Shown here: in pieces, positions 52,201 to 59,573 of the stretch
Position numbering within the stretch: the first letter of the stretch is position 1
Layout: every line of letters starts with the position of its first letter
Assembly (NCBI GenBank): GCA_022447605.1
Contig: JAKVBG010000003.1
Coordinates: 124,001 to 188,000, forward strand
Direction: 5' to 3'
DNA: 64,000 nt
Source: Mariniblastus sp.
Lineage (GTDB): Bacteria; Planctomycetota; Planctomycetia; Pirellulales; Pirellulaceae
Made by a program: the position numbers and the translations under genes
Notes under the pieces: generated by a model
The model's database searches: none
What the model saw: the letters and a program-made list of their open reading frames with translations, nothing else
What the model was told of the DNA's origin: nothing

Positions 52201-52450
52201 CACCATCGGTCGTTCTCAGGATCAAGCCTTGCTCACCAACCGCCCAGCCATTCTGCGAATCAATGAAAAAGATATCGTGAATGGCGGCGTCCTGAACCCA
52301 CGAATCGGGCCGTTGCTGACGCACCATATCTTCCCGTCCGGTAGAGACCGGAACCGGCCCAGCAGCGAACCAGCCGCAGAGCAGCAGCAGGCACAAACAA
52401 AATCGAGAGGTTGCCCGGCAAGGCCAGTCCATTCCTGTGTTTTTTTTCAC
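49232..52450 (-). CDS. Giant exported protein: YCF48-type propeller, degenerate PIG-L-like domain, helical region and CBM9-like domain
   Basis: 1072 residues from a GTG at 52450 with AGGA eight bases upstream. A signal sequence (FCLCLLLLCGWFAAGPVPV) is followed by at least six YCF48/BNR beta-propeller blades (residues 45-385), with repeated GWAVGEQGLILRTTDGGRNW-type motifs. Residues about 387-580 resemble a LmbE/PIG-L deacetylase: GALMISVHPDQ, LVREIRTQQPNIVVASEDP and VNLTSLLREAIKQAADRH align with HPDDE and HPDH motifs, but the second Asp and the His ligands are replaced, so zinc is probably lost. A helical region with an Asn/Gly-rich spacer follows, then from about 868 a CBM9-like beta-sandwich (RPRLDGQLDDAVWQEV, RLEITLDVDRDYRS, WVVELAIPLSEI). 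Likely role is an extracellular carbohydrate-binding or assembly factor. The domain order is unusual. Confidence 0.8.
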   Translation of the reverse strand: MKKNTGMDWPCRATSRFCLCLLLLCGWFAAGPVPVSTGREDMVRQQRPDSWVQDAAIHDIFFIDSQNGWAVGEQGLILRTTDGGRNWLQLGQVGLDPGDRSLLSKLNRLQPVTESDQQNPIRCRWNSIHFVDPMNGWITGSYTVPYMGRSRAIVMKSKDGGASWLPMQGVVLPQISRLNFQSRNDGWAVGQAGNLYKTGIFYTRNGGQSWSTEGATKLPGWSDAEGLGGTDLVTVSQSGKLGVVRNHQYEASVILSPETPRIRTVRMLDEKNGWAAGDNGVLLRTRDGAASWRPVDTSAIAEMQGFDFTSLTLAGDRLYMAGNPGTYLFSLATDSGELQRHRTPVRTRIRKVYFASATHGWAAGDLGCILATRDAGLTWTVQRKGADRVGALMISVHPDQLPLEMMARFSSEENILTSALCLRSQTGVDLAAATSRLGGSMAQSIPGGADFHSPEMVRRLVREIRTQQPNIVVASEDPSGQVNLTSLLREAIKQAADRHQFVTQLTENGLTTWQVDRLVFTTPHRDSEIRVDSKKLLPRVGHLVEDYVAISRAQLGLPIRHGSQATKNYTYENYGGSLSVRNSNPFTGLRSNGANVPRRQGVTRMGNLNAINRASTKQRQFDHLLSCEINSPREQLYWRQQIQAFGLGLESTVVGVWMMQLADHYVELGKPEMAAHTLEQMINRVGDHALTPSALLWLSQYYSSDEFHWQQVAGIDRPERSGRILPVPSEAPRSMARTTTANGTTTLIWEPLPVEPDETDAVVQASHEEAVDELSLHEHARKQRLGLASRFLGRLKRLDPDLGLDPRVRFLEAQILQKIQGPTFAKNQFRALVRASQEMDPIAEAASREMVLAEKGPLPSDRLHCPRATSRPRLDGQLDDAVWQEVIAKGQTHVRELDVVGKESGGNQDMLLLAHDDEFLFVAARCRKIPGQSYHVSRVPRQRDQDLSLRDRLEITLDVDRDYRSSFQFVVDHRGWAGESVGGSVGWNPQWFIDQSQDETSWVVELAIPLSEITGQPVLPGAVMAARVNRLSYDSSSLWESERLRQAHAGQPGGLLKCLRMHPGSFQLLEFE

Positions 52451-52694
52451 GGGTCAATCCTGGTTTCCATCGTCCATTGATTGCCATGTCCACCGCGCCG
52501 CGGCCAGAGGGCGGCGGAAGTCTATCAGGAATGGTTTTCAGCCCCTATAGAAAGTGCCGCTGTCAGGATACGCCGCACCACCAAGCTAGCAGTCGCGGTT
52601 CTGTCGAGAAAAAAGCCGTGTTCCGCCACCCTGCAATCGAACTCCTCATCGCCCCGGACCGAAAGTGACGGTTGTCGGACTGGCGCGCGAGAGT

Positions 52695-53198
52695 TCAGAC
52701 GCGCCGGGCCATCCGGTTGACTGTCTCGAGCACCAGCGAGGTGCGAGGAAACGTCACGATCATTACCAGCAACAGGCCAATCACACCTGCCAGCGAAACG
52801 AGGCTACCATCCAGCACGAAGACGATCAGCCCAAAAAACAGGGCGCTATCGATCACGGCATACCGCACAACCACCTCCGTTTGGATCACGCCCACCAGAA
52901 TTCGCATCCCCAGCATTTCAGTCGCCGACGTGCCCAGTTCCTCCATCCGCTGTCGCGCAAACTGCAGCGCATGGCGACCGATGAGATTGGACAGCAGGAC
53001 AGCGGCCATGACGGACACGATACCTGACACCAGCGAGACTGTGGGCAGCGCCGAAAACCGCGTATGGACCAATTGCCAATCCGTAATGAACAGGCAGAAA
53101 GCCAGAAAGCTGACGGCGCCGAGGATCAGGAATAGCGCGATTGTCTGAACCGTTCGAACGGCCGGTTGCAACTCCTCGATCTGTTCACGGTCAAACAT
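52695..53198 (-). CDS. Integral membrane protein, four predicted helices
   Basis: 167 residues, ATG start ten bases after the preceding small gene. Hydrophobic segments: TIALFLILGAVSFLAFCLFI, PTVSLVSGIVSVMAAVLLSN, VRYAVIDSALFFGLIVFVLD and SLAGVIGLLLVMIVTF. A basic C-terminus (VNRMARRV) is probably cytoplasmic. No family was recognised. It is co-transcribed with the upstream 86-residue protein. Confidence 0.75.
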   Translation of the reverse strand: MFDREQIEELQPAVRTVQTIALFLILGAVSFLAFCLFITDWQLVHTRFSALPTVSLVSGIVSVMAAVLLSNLIGRHALQFARQRMEELGTSATEMLGMRILVGVIQTEVVVRYAVIDSALFFGLIVFVLDGSLVSLAGVIGLLLVMIVTFPRTSLVLETVNRMARRV

Positions 53199-53208
53199 CG
53201 CAATTGGC

Positions 53209-53469
53209 CTAAGAGATTTTGGAAAGCCGCTCCACCAGTTGGGCCGCCAGTTGGGGATCGTCCTGGGCGACCAGGTGGTCGATTGTCTCCTGCTTGACCT
53301 CCAGCTTCAACAGATGGTTCGCCAGGCTCTTCCAGTACTTCTCCCTCTTCTTACCCTCTGAAAGGTAGAGCTCTGTAACAATTTCCTGGGCGCGTTGCAG
53401 GGCAATCGCGTCCCGGTTCTGGTAATAATTGCGAATCACACTCTGTTGGTATTTGGATCGTTCTGTCAT
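53209..53469 (-). CDS. Small helical protein, unknown
   Basis: 86 residues, ATG start. The sequence is charged and entirely alpha-helical in pattern (YQQSVIRNYYQNRDAIALQR, AQEIVTELYLSEGKKREKYW, ANHLLKLEVKQETIDHLVAQ). No signal peptide, membrane helix or cysteine. It leads a two-gene unit with the four-helix membrane protein and may work with it. The family is not recognised, although its clean start and coupling support a real gene. Confidence 0.7.
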   Translation of the reverse strand: MTERSKYQQSVIRNYYQNRDAIALQRAQEIVTELYLSEGKKREKYWKSLANHLLKLEVKQETIDHLVAQDDPQLAAQLVERLSKIS

Positions 53470-53842
53470 CGTTTCTACTCGCCAAGATCTCCAAACATTT
53501 TATCTTATCTTCGCTCCCGTCTGATTCCAGCCGGCAGCTGAACCGGTGCGGGAAACGCGGGTTACTGAAGGAAGTCGTCCAGCCAGGCAAATAAACTGAT
53601 CGATTTCTGGCCACCCGAACCAATTTTTCCCAATCTTTGGAGCTCCCATCGGAATAATAGTTACGGGCCTCAGCCGGGGCGACCCCGCCGGCAGGGAGGA
53701 CGACCAAGCGAGAAAAAGGGCGCACAAAAAACGCCGCTTTGGATTAGGTCGAATGGACCGCCACGTCTAGAATGACCTTAGCACATCCGTGAACTCCCGG
53801 GGGTCCACCGCGCACCACAACCAATCTTTTTGAAATTGGCAG
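53470..53842. other. Divergent intergenic region upstream of the kinase-RDD gene
   Basis: 373 bases without a supported gene. On the minus strand, one frame reads FLCALFLAWSSSLPAG, like a signal peptide, while the continuation that looks protein-like (ARNYYSDGSSKDWEKLVRVA) lies in another frame; this could be a decayed small secreted-protein gene or chance. Promoters for both flanking units should be here. Confidence 0.3.
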
Positions 53843-56641
53843 ATGCAGATTTCGTGCAGTAAATGTGACGCATGTTTCACGATCCAATCAGGATCGACTC
53901 CCAAGTTCTGTAGCGAGTGTGGTGCGCCGCTTGGTTCGGACGAACTGCAGGAACCGGACCAGACCGTTGCACATGCCACGACGGAAGCCGAAGCCTTGAC
54001 CCTGACGCATCGCCCGACGTCCAACCTGCAGGGCCCCGCCGCGAACGTCACCAGCGATCTGGGACAGGAAGAGATTGGCCCCTACCGGCTGGTCCGGCAA
54101 CTGGGCCAAGGTGGCATGGGCTCGGTCTTCGAAGCCGTTCACCAGGAAACGGGACAGCCGGTCGCCTTGAAACTGCTGATCCCGTCACTGCAGGGAACGG
54201 ATGAGTCGATCCAGCGGTTTCGAAGAGAGAGTCAAATTGCCGCCTCGCTCAACCACCCCCGTTCGACGTTCGTTTACGGCGCGGGGAAACATGAAGATCA
54301 GTTCTATATCACGATGGAATTGATGGACGGAGGAACGCTCAAGGATATCGTGACCGCGCAGGGCCCTGTCGAGACCGGCCGGGCCGTCGATTACATCCTG
54401 GACATCATTGACGGCCTGCAGGTGGCCCATGCCGCCGGGATCGTACACCGCGATCTGAAACCGTCCAATTGTTTCCTCGACCGGGAAGGGCGGGTCAAAG
54501 TTGGTGATTATGGATTGGCCAAATCGTTCCTGGGGAGCTCTGAGTTGACCCAAACCGGCGCGTTCATGGGGACACCACAATATGCAGCGCCTGAACAACT
54601 CCGCTCGGGTGACATCGACGAACGAGTCGACATCTATGCCCTCGGCGCCACGCTGTTTTACCTATTGGCCGGCCAGCCCTGCTTTCGGGGCAACCCGGCC
54701 CAGGTGATCGCCAGCATCGCCTCGGAAAAGGCCCCGAAAGTCAGCGAGGTGGTGAGCGGGGTGCCCCGCCCCCTGGTCCGACTGATTGCCCAGACGATGG
54801 AAAAAGACCCGGCCCGGCGACCGCAGAACCTGGAAATGTTGCGTGACATGCTGCTGCCCTACTCGACCCGCGGCGCTTCGCTGGCGGATGTTGGTCGACG
54901 GCTGGCGGCCTTCTTCGTCGACATGGCGATGGTCATCATCATCAATATGATGGTCTTTATGGCGCTGGCTCTCCTCTCGGCAATCCTTGGGCTTCCCCAG
55001 CTCATCCCCGGCCCCTCCAACCCGATCCCTCTGTTGATTGTTCTTGCTTTTGGGGCAGCCTATTTTGTCCTCTGTGAGCATTACTTCGGTCGCGGTGTGG
55101 GGAAATGGCTGATGGGAATGCGGGTGATCGGAGGTGACTCGGAATCTCCCAGCTTGACTGCGGCAACGCTGCGCGTACTGATCCTGCCCGGGCTCTCCTG
55201 GCTGGTCTCCATCCTGATCACCTCTCAGCCGACTCCAGCAAGCGGAACGGGGATCCCGCTGTCCATGGATTTTGTAGAAATCGTCTGGCGGACTTCCTCC
55301 AATCAGTTGTTGTCCTGGAGTGTCATCCTGGTCTGCATGGTGACCGTAAGGCGATCCAACGGGTACCGAGGTATTCATGAGTTATTGTCGGGGACTCGCG
55401 TGGTGCGGCTGGCTGCTGATCTGGAATTTCGACGAATCGACACGTTGCCAATCACGGCTCCGGTCCAGCTCGAAACCGAAAAGGCATTTGGCAGCTATCG
55501 CGCGATTGGCCGTTTTGGTGATAACCTCAAGCCGGTTCCGTACCTGGGAATCGACCCGGAACTTGGGCGGGATGTCTGGATCTACGACGAACTGCCCCCG
55601 CCACAGGAAAACGAGGCCCACCGGTACACGGGGCGGGTGCGTCGCCTCCGCATGATTCATGATGGTCGCCAGACCGGCCTGAACTGGTACGTTACCGAAG
55701 CGGTCAAAGGCGCACCGTTGGCAGAGGTTCTCCACCACACCGATTGCAGTTGGCAGGCCGTCCGGCCGGTGTTGCTGGAACTGGTCATCGAACTGCAGGA
55801 TTCCGGAGCACAAGGCATACTGCCCATCGATCTGGGAGTCGACCATGTCTGGCTTGATGAATCGGGACGGATCAAGCTACTGGACTTCCCGGTCGTCACC
55901 ACCCAGGTCCCCCCTGAAAACGGAGACGATGCAAGTCAGCTCCCCCCGTCCCTGCCGCCCGAAAACCGGTTGCTATTACAACTTTTGGCCCGCTTTGTAG
56001 CGCAACACGATGTCCCACTGCACGTCCGTCAGCTGCTCTCGGAATTGCGCGAACGAGTAGACCAGACGACGATGTTGGCCCTTGCCGAAGCCCGCCTCTC
56101 GGAGGCGGCCGATCGACCCGCCAATTGGAACTGGGACGATCGTCTCGGCGTCCTGGCTGTCACGGCTGGTATCGAAATGAGTGCCATCATGCTATTGATC
56201 AATCTGGTCGGATTGTCCTGCTTCATGATCAGTTCCCACTGGTTGATCCCCTCAGTCGTCTCAATGCTGGCCGGAGTTTTGGCGACTTATGTTTTCGGAT
56301 ACTGTTTTGACGGCGGGATCGCCTTGCGGCTTTCCGAGGTCGCCGTCTTGCGACAAAAAACGATGCGCTCCGCGTCGAAATGGCGGTGCGCGGCCCGCAA
56401 TACGATCGCCTGTTTGCCAATCGTTGTGCTGGGAGCTTCGAGCCTGTTCATGACCTCTTTTGCTAATTTCTCGAGCGAGCCCAACTTAGAACGTGGACTG
56501 GTCCAGGGCGTGATGTTGCTCTGGATGCTGGTGGCCGGCCTGGCAAGCTCGCTGATGGGTCTCAACGTCATCATCTCCCTGCTGCACCCAGCTCGGAATA
56601 TTACCGATTGCCTGACTGGAACCCGATTGTCACGTCAATAA
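53843..56641 (+). CDS. Membrane Ser/Thr kinase with zinc ribbon, two RDD domains and a second degenerate kinase domain
   Basis: 932 residues, ATG start. A zinc ribbon (CSKCDACF...FCSECGAPLG, residues 4-28) is followed by an active-looking Hanks kinase (about 73-330): GQGGMGSVFEAV, VALKLL, catalytic H202-R-D204 in IVHRDLKPSN, D222-Y-G instead of DFG, and GTPQYAAPEQL. Residues 347-522 form an RDD membrane domain (VGRRLAAFFVDMAMVIIIN, GVGKWLMGMRV, GIHELLSGTRVV). Residues 547-700 repeat a kinase fold without key residues: YRAIGRFGDN, no ATP-binding lysine, and LPIDLGVDHVWLDESGRIKL in place of HRDLKPSN, so it is a pseudokinase. Residues 765-932 are a second RDD-like membrane domain ending DCLTGTRLSRQ. 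The layout is a duplicated kinase-RDD module with a decayed second kinase. It is likely a transmembrane signal protein; the ligand is unknown. Confidence 0.92.
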   Translation: MQISCSKCDACFTIQSGSTPKFCSECGAPLGSDELQEPDQTVAHATTEAEALTLTHRPTSNLQGPAANVTSDLGQEEIGPYRLVRQLGQGGMGSVFEAVHQETGQPVALKLLIPSLQGTDESIQRFRRESQIAASLNHPRSTFVYGAGKHEDQFYITMELMDGGTLKDIVTAQGPVETGRAVDYILDIIDGLQVAHAAGIVHRDLKPSNCFLDREGRVKVGDYGLAKSFLGSSELTQTGAFMGTPQYAAPEQLRSGDIDERVDIYALGATLFYLLAGQPCFRGNPAQVIASIASEKAPKVSEVVSGVPRPLVRLIAQTMEKDPARRPQNLEMLRDMLLPYSTRGASLADVGRRLAAFFVDMAMVIIINMMVFMALALLSAILGLPQLIPGPSNPIPLLIVLAFGAAYFVLCEHYFGRGVGKWLMGMRVIGGDSESPSLTAATLRVLILPGLSWLVSILITSQPTPASGTGIPLSMDFVEIVWRTSSNQLLSWSVILVCMVTVRRSNGYRGIHELLSGTRVVRLAADLEFRRIDTLPITAPVQLETEKAFGSYRAIGRFGDNLKPVPYLGIDPELGRDVWIYDELPPPQENEAHRYTGRVRRLRMIHDGRQTGLNWYVTEAVKGAPLAEVLHHTDCSWQAVRPVLLELVIELQDSGAQGILPIDLGVDHVWLDESGRIKLLDFPVVTTQVPPENGDDASQLPPSLPPENRLLLQLLARFVAQHDVPLHVRQLLSELRERVDQTTMLALAEARLSEAADRPANWNWDDRLGVLAVTAGIEMSAIMLLINLVGLSCFMISSHWLIPSVVSMLAGVLATYVFGYCFDGGIALRLSEVAVLRQKTMRSASKWRCAARNTIACLPIVVLGASSLFMTSFANFSSEPNLERGLVQGVMLLWMLVAGLASSLMGLNVIISLLHPARNITDCLTGTRLSRQ

Positions 56642-56667
56642 CGTCAATAACGTCAATAACGTCAATA
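56632..56667. repeat. Tandem repeat, 9-base unit, four copies, at a gene junction
   Basis: ACGTCAATA occurs four times without change. The first copy contains most of the kinase stop codon and the last ends six bases before the ATG of the next gene. Read in the kinase frame, every unit supplies CGT CAA TAA, so each repeat carries its own stop. Confidence 0.95.
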
Positions 56668-56672
56668 ACAAC

Positions 56673-57587
56673 ATGTCGAAGTGTCCCCATTGTCAATCCG
56701 AACTCTTGGTCGGCCTGGTTTCCCACCAGCAACAGGTAAGGTGCGCTCGTTGCGGTACCATCAGCCTGCCTCAAATAGAACAGGGGACTGGCCAACCGAA
56801 CCGCGCGGCGCGATGGAGCTTGTGGCTCGGCGTCTCGTCGATCCTGCTGCTCTGGATCACGGGGATCCCGGCCCTGATTCTCGGCATCCGAGCCCTGTGG
56901 CAGATGCGGTACAACAAACCGACCGAGCGGGAGAAAAAATCGGCCATCATCGGCACCGTTTTGGGCACCACGTTTGGCGTGGTCCTGGGCGGCTGTGTCA
57001 CAGGATTCCTGGGTATATTCATCATGATCTTCATGACCCTGTCCCCCGAAATGTCCGACGACCCGGACGTGATTCGCCAATGGCTGGACGAAGTGGTCCA
57101 GCTCGATATCCCCCAGGAGCTGGAGCCCCATTTCGCCAGAAAATCCATGCCGAGCCGGTCCTTCTCTTTCTACAGTGGGAGTTCCGTCTATGCCGACGAT
57201 TCGCAAGGATTTTCCAACACAAGTTTGCAAATCATCTATATCGGAGCTCTCATCTCCAACAACCCGACGGTTCTGAGAACCTTACAGGACGACTGGGAAC
57301 GGACGGATAAAACAACGTACTCGGAACAAGAGTCCGTCAACAGTGAACAACTCCAGTGGAACTTGGACGGAACGACCACCAAAGTGGATCACGAAACTTT
57401 CCTGGTGCCTGGCGATCCAATATTGCAGTCGCCTGAACTGTCCAACTTCAAAGCCGATCATTACATCGCATTCACCCGCAAGGGTGACGTGGTAGTGGGG
57501 CTACAGCTTTCTAGCGAAGGCCCCGGCAGGATGAGCCAGGACCAGGTCCGCCAGCTGTTCGAGAGCCTGGACATCATCCAGGACTAG
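56673..57587 (+). CDS. Zinc-ribbon membrane protein (DUF4190-like), unknown
   Basis: 304 residues, ATG just behind the tandem repeat. An N-terminal ribbon MSKCPHCQSELL...VRCARCGTISLP is followed by two transmembrane helices (WSLWLGVSSILLLWITGIPA and SAIIGTVLGTTFGVVLGGCV region), resembling the DUF4190 layout, with basic residues between them (RYNKPTEREKKS). Residues 125-304 form an external alpha/beta domain (GFSNTSLQIIYIGALISNNP, HYIAFTRKGDVVVGLQLSSE). The function is unknown. It likely shares a transcript with the kinase. Its TAG stop overlaps the stop of the convergent Nudix gene in a shared CTAG. Confidence 0.78.
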   Translation: MSKCPHCQSELLVGLVSHQQQVRCARCGTISLPQIEQGTGQPNRAARWSLWLGVSSILLLWITGIPALILGIRALWQMRYNKPTEREKKSAIIGTVLGTTFGVVLGGCVTGFLGIFIMIFMTLSPEMSDDPDVIRQWLDEVVQLDIPQELEPHFARKSMPSRSFSFYSGSSVYADDSQGFSNTSLQIIYIGALISNNPTVLRTLQDDWERTDKTTYSEQESVNSEQLQWNLDGTTTKVDHETFLVPGDPILQSPELSNFKADHYIAFTRKGDVVVGLQLSSEGPGRMSQDQVRQLFESLDIIQD

Positions 57588-58129
57588 CCGGCCGCACCAG
57601 CCAAGGCGACCCGCAGGATCAGGATGCAGGTCGGTGCATGAGTGATTTCTCCACGCAGCACCTGATCGACTGCCTCGGCCAGGGGAAGAACCACGTGCTC
57701 AATCTGCTCGGTCCCCTCCAGGTTGGCATCACCGACAGCCAGCCCGCGGGCCACGTACAGGCGGCAGGGAGAGACCACGATCGTGGTAAAAGGATCGACC
57801 GTGGCGAGGTATTCCCACTGGCTCGCCTCCAGCCCCAACTCCTCCTTCAGCTCGCGCCGGGCAGTCTCAGCAGGCTCTTCCCCCGCATCGATCCCGCCAC
57901 TGACGGCCTCCAGCGAGTAGCGCCCCACCGCGTAATGAAACTCGTTCGTAAGGTGCACCCGTTGCTGGTCATCGATCGCCAGAACCGAGACGCCCGGTTT
58001 CATGCTGGCCACCACATGCGTTCCATCCTGTCCATCGGGACGGACCACGTCATCCAACCAAACCTGTAAAAACGGATTTTGCAGGATGTGATTTGTTTTC
58101 TTTATTTGCCATGGTCCATGTGATTTCAT
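57584..58129 (-). CDS. Nudix hydrolase (ADP-ribose-pyrophosphatase type)
   Basis: 181 residues from the ATG at 58129; a longer frame starts at 58165 but GAGAGG sits nearer this ATG. The Nudix box is complete: G-x5-E-x7-RELKEELGL in GGIDAGEEPAETARRELKEE, following AVGRYSLEAVSGG, the ADP-ribose-type arrangement. VSVLAIDDQQRVHLTNEFHY and ATVDPFTTIVVSPCRLYVAR complete the fold. It probably hydrolyses a nucleoside diphosphate sugar; the exact substrate is unknown. Confidence 0.92.
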   Translation of the reverse strand: MKSHGPWQIKKTNHILQNPFLQVWLDDVVRPDGQDGTHVVASMKPGVSVLAIDDQQRVHLTNEFHYAVGRYSLEAVSGGIDAGEEPAETARRELKEELGLEASQWEYLATVDPFTTIVVSPCRLYVARGLAVGDANLEGTEQIEHVVLPLAEAVDQVLRGEITHAPTCILILRVALAGAAG

Positions 58130-58356
58130 AACTGAATGTCCCTCTCCCCGTTGGTGTCCGTACATACCAAAACTTCTAACTAAAAATTGGACTTGGCCTG
58201 ATTAAAAAGGTAGATTTAATTGACAAGCGAGTACAGCAGTCACAACCTCCAGCACCTGCCGGCAGGGTCTCTACCCGGTTTCTCAGCTCATTGAAATCAC
58301 CCTGTCGATGGCCAGCGGCTGGACCACAGTACGTCTTTTCGGTGAAAGGTTTTGGC

Positions 58357-58860
58357 ATGAGTGTGTGGTTAACTGAAACAGAATTCCGGCAAAGTGGTGC
58401 CCACACCACGGGAATCACGATCAACGTGGCATTCCTCCAGGAAATCAAGGAAGAGAATGTCCAGCTGAGACAGCTGATTGATTCGGTGGCGTCCACTTTC
58501 TACCTGTACCCCAAGCTCAAGCCCCAGGCGATGATGGAGCTGTTGTACCGTGTTCGCGAAGAACTGGAAACATATTTTACACTGGAAGAGTCCCTGGGTT
58601 ATTTCAACCAGGCCAAGACCAGCAACCCTTCGGTCTCCCGCTGTGCCTCCAAACTGATGTCCGAGCACGAACAACTGTACCTGCAGTTCAATGACGTAAT
58701 CGAGTTGGTGGAACAGGTCGTCTACCAGGAAACGGCCGTCACCATGGATGAAGTCGAGGAACAATTCAACCGGTTCCGCTCTGCCCTGGCATTGCACGAA
58801 CAGTGTGAAATGGAGCTGATGATGCGGCTCTGCAACGAAGATATTGGCGTGGGAGACTAG
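58357..58860 (+). CDS. Hemerythrin-like helical protein
   Basis: 167 residues from the ATG at 58357 with AAAGG eight bases upstream; the frame is open further 5' without a start signal. The protein is a four-helix pattern with possible iron ligands: an EE pair in YFTLEESLGYF, SEHEQLYLQFNDV and ALHEQCEMELMM, matching the HxxxE and HExx(x)E spacing of hemerythrin-like domains, although one or two expected histidines in the first helices are not obvious. It could bind a di-iron centre and sense oxygen or store iron. Tentative assignment. Confidence 0.65.
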   Translation: MSVWLTETEFRQSGAHTTGITINVAFLQEIKEENVQLRQLIDSVASTFYLYPKLKPQAMMELLYRVREELETYFTLEESLGYFNQAKTSNPSVSRCASKLMSEHEQLYLQFNDVIELVEQVVYQETAVTMDEVEEQFNRFRSALALHEQCEMELMMRLCNEDIGVGD

Positions 58861-58907
58861 GTTGATGGGCCAGCAGGCTGGACCGGAAAGACCAGTCTCG
58901 CCAACGA

Positions 58908-59222
58908 TCAATGGAATGAATCAAGCAGAGAGCTCACCGAACAGGACAACTGCTGCCAGGTGTTGAACAGGTCACCCGTATCGAAATGCCCCGCTTCACA
59001 CCTTCCCATGCCGATCTGGCTGACAGCGATCGTCGGCTCAAGCCGAGCCAATCCATCCAGCAGGCAGACGATCGCTTCTTCACGTTGGGAGCGCGATGCA
59101 ATCTCGTCCAGCGGTAAAAACGGCCGCAATGTCTGGTTCAGTAACCACAAGGCAGCCCCTTCCGCATCGGCCGATTGGACGGTCCAGGCAACGTGTCCGG
59201 ATTGTACGTAAAACTTGCTCAT
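58908..59222 (-). CDS. Small conserved planctomycete-type protein, unknown
   Basis: 104 residues from the ATG at 59222 (a second ATG is one codon upstream). The sequence MSKFYVQSGHVAWTVQSADA EGAALW resembles a type of short protein I associate with planctomycetes; no domain name is known to me. The frame remains open to 59345, but that stretch contains a Rho-independent terminator, which supports the later start. No signal peptide, no membrane helix. Convergent with the hemerythrin-like gene. Confidence 0.65.
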   Translation of the reverse strand: MSKFYVQSGHVAWTVQSADAEGAALWLLNQTLRPFLPLDEIASRSQREEAIVCLLDGLARLEPTIAVSQIGMGRCEAGHFDTGDLFNTWQQLSCSVSSLLDSFH

Positions 59223-59573
59223 CATCAGTAAGACCACTCGATGGAAAACCAGCCAAGCCTCCAGTGGCTTGGTATTTTCTGTATCGCGGATCGGGTGACA
59301 CATTAGGACGCTGGATAAAAAAAACGGCCCCAGCAATTGGGCCACCTCTGGCTGCCGTGCTCAAACATACACGTTTTCCAGCGTCAGGTAAAAAAACGAC
59401 GAGGATTTGTGAAGAATTCAGCCCGCCGCAGGTGACGGTTATGAATTTTATGCTGATCAGGGACCTCATGGACCCGTAGCAAGCAAGAACAACCGACGCA
59501 AAAGGCAGGCCAGTAACCTCCTATTCCGCCAAGCCAGTCCGTATCGACGTGAATGTCACCCAGCCGACCTGAC
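59223..59573. other. Intergenic region with a minus-strand terminator
   Basis: 351 bases between the ABC permease stop and the small-protein start, both on the minus strand. It contains a terminator (59317-59343), after which the small gene must have its own promoter. No coding frame is supported. Confidence 0.5.
59317..59343 (-). terminator. Rho-independent terminator after the ABC exporter operon
   Basis: On the minus strand GGCCC-AATTGCTG-GGGCC is followed by a G and a run of eight T. It lies about 230 bases after the permease stop and separates that operon from the small gene at 58908. Confidence 0.75.

Noticed and set aside
56632-56667. Possible CRISPR-like array
   Set aside because: The units are nine bases and directly adjacent with no spacers; no cas gene is in the window.
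58908-59345. Longer start for the small protein gene at 59345
   Set aside because: The extra sequence contains a Rho-independent terminator hairpin with eight T, so translation from there is unlikely.
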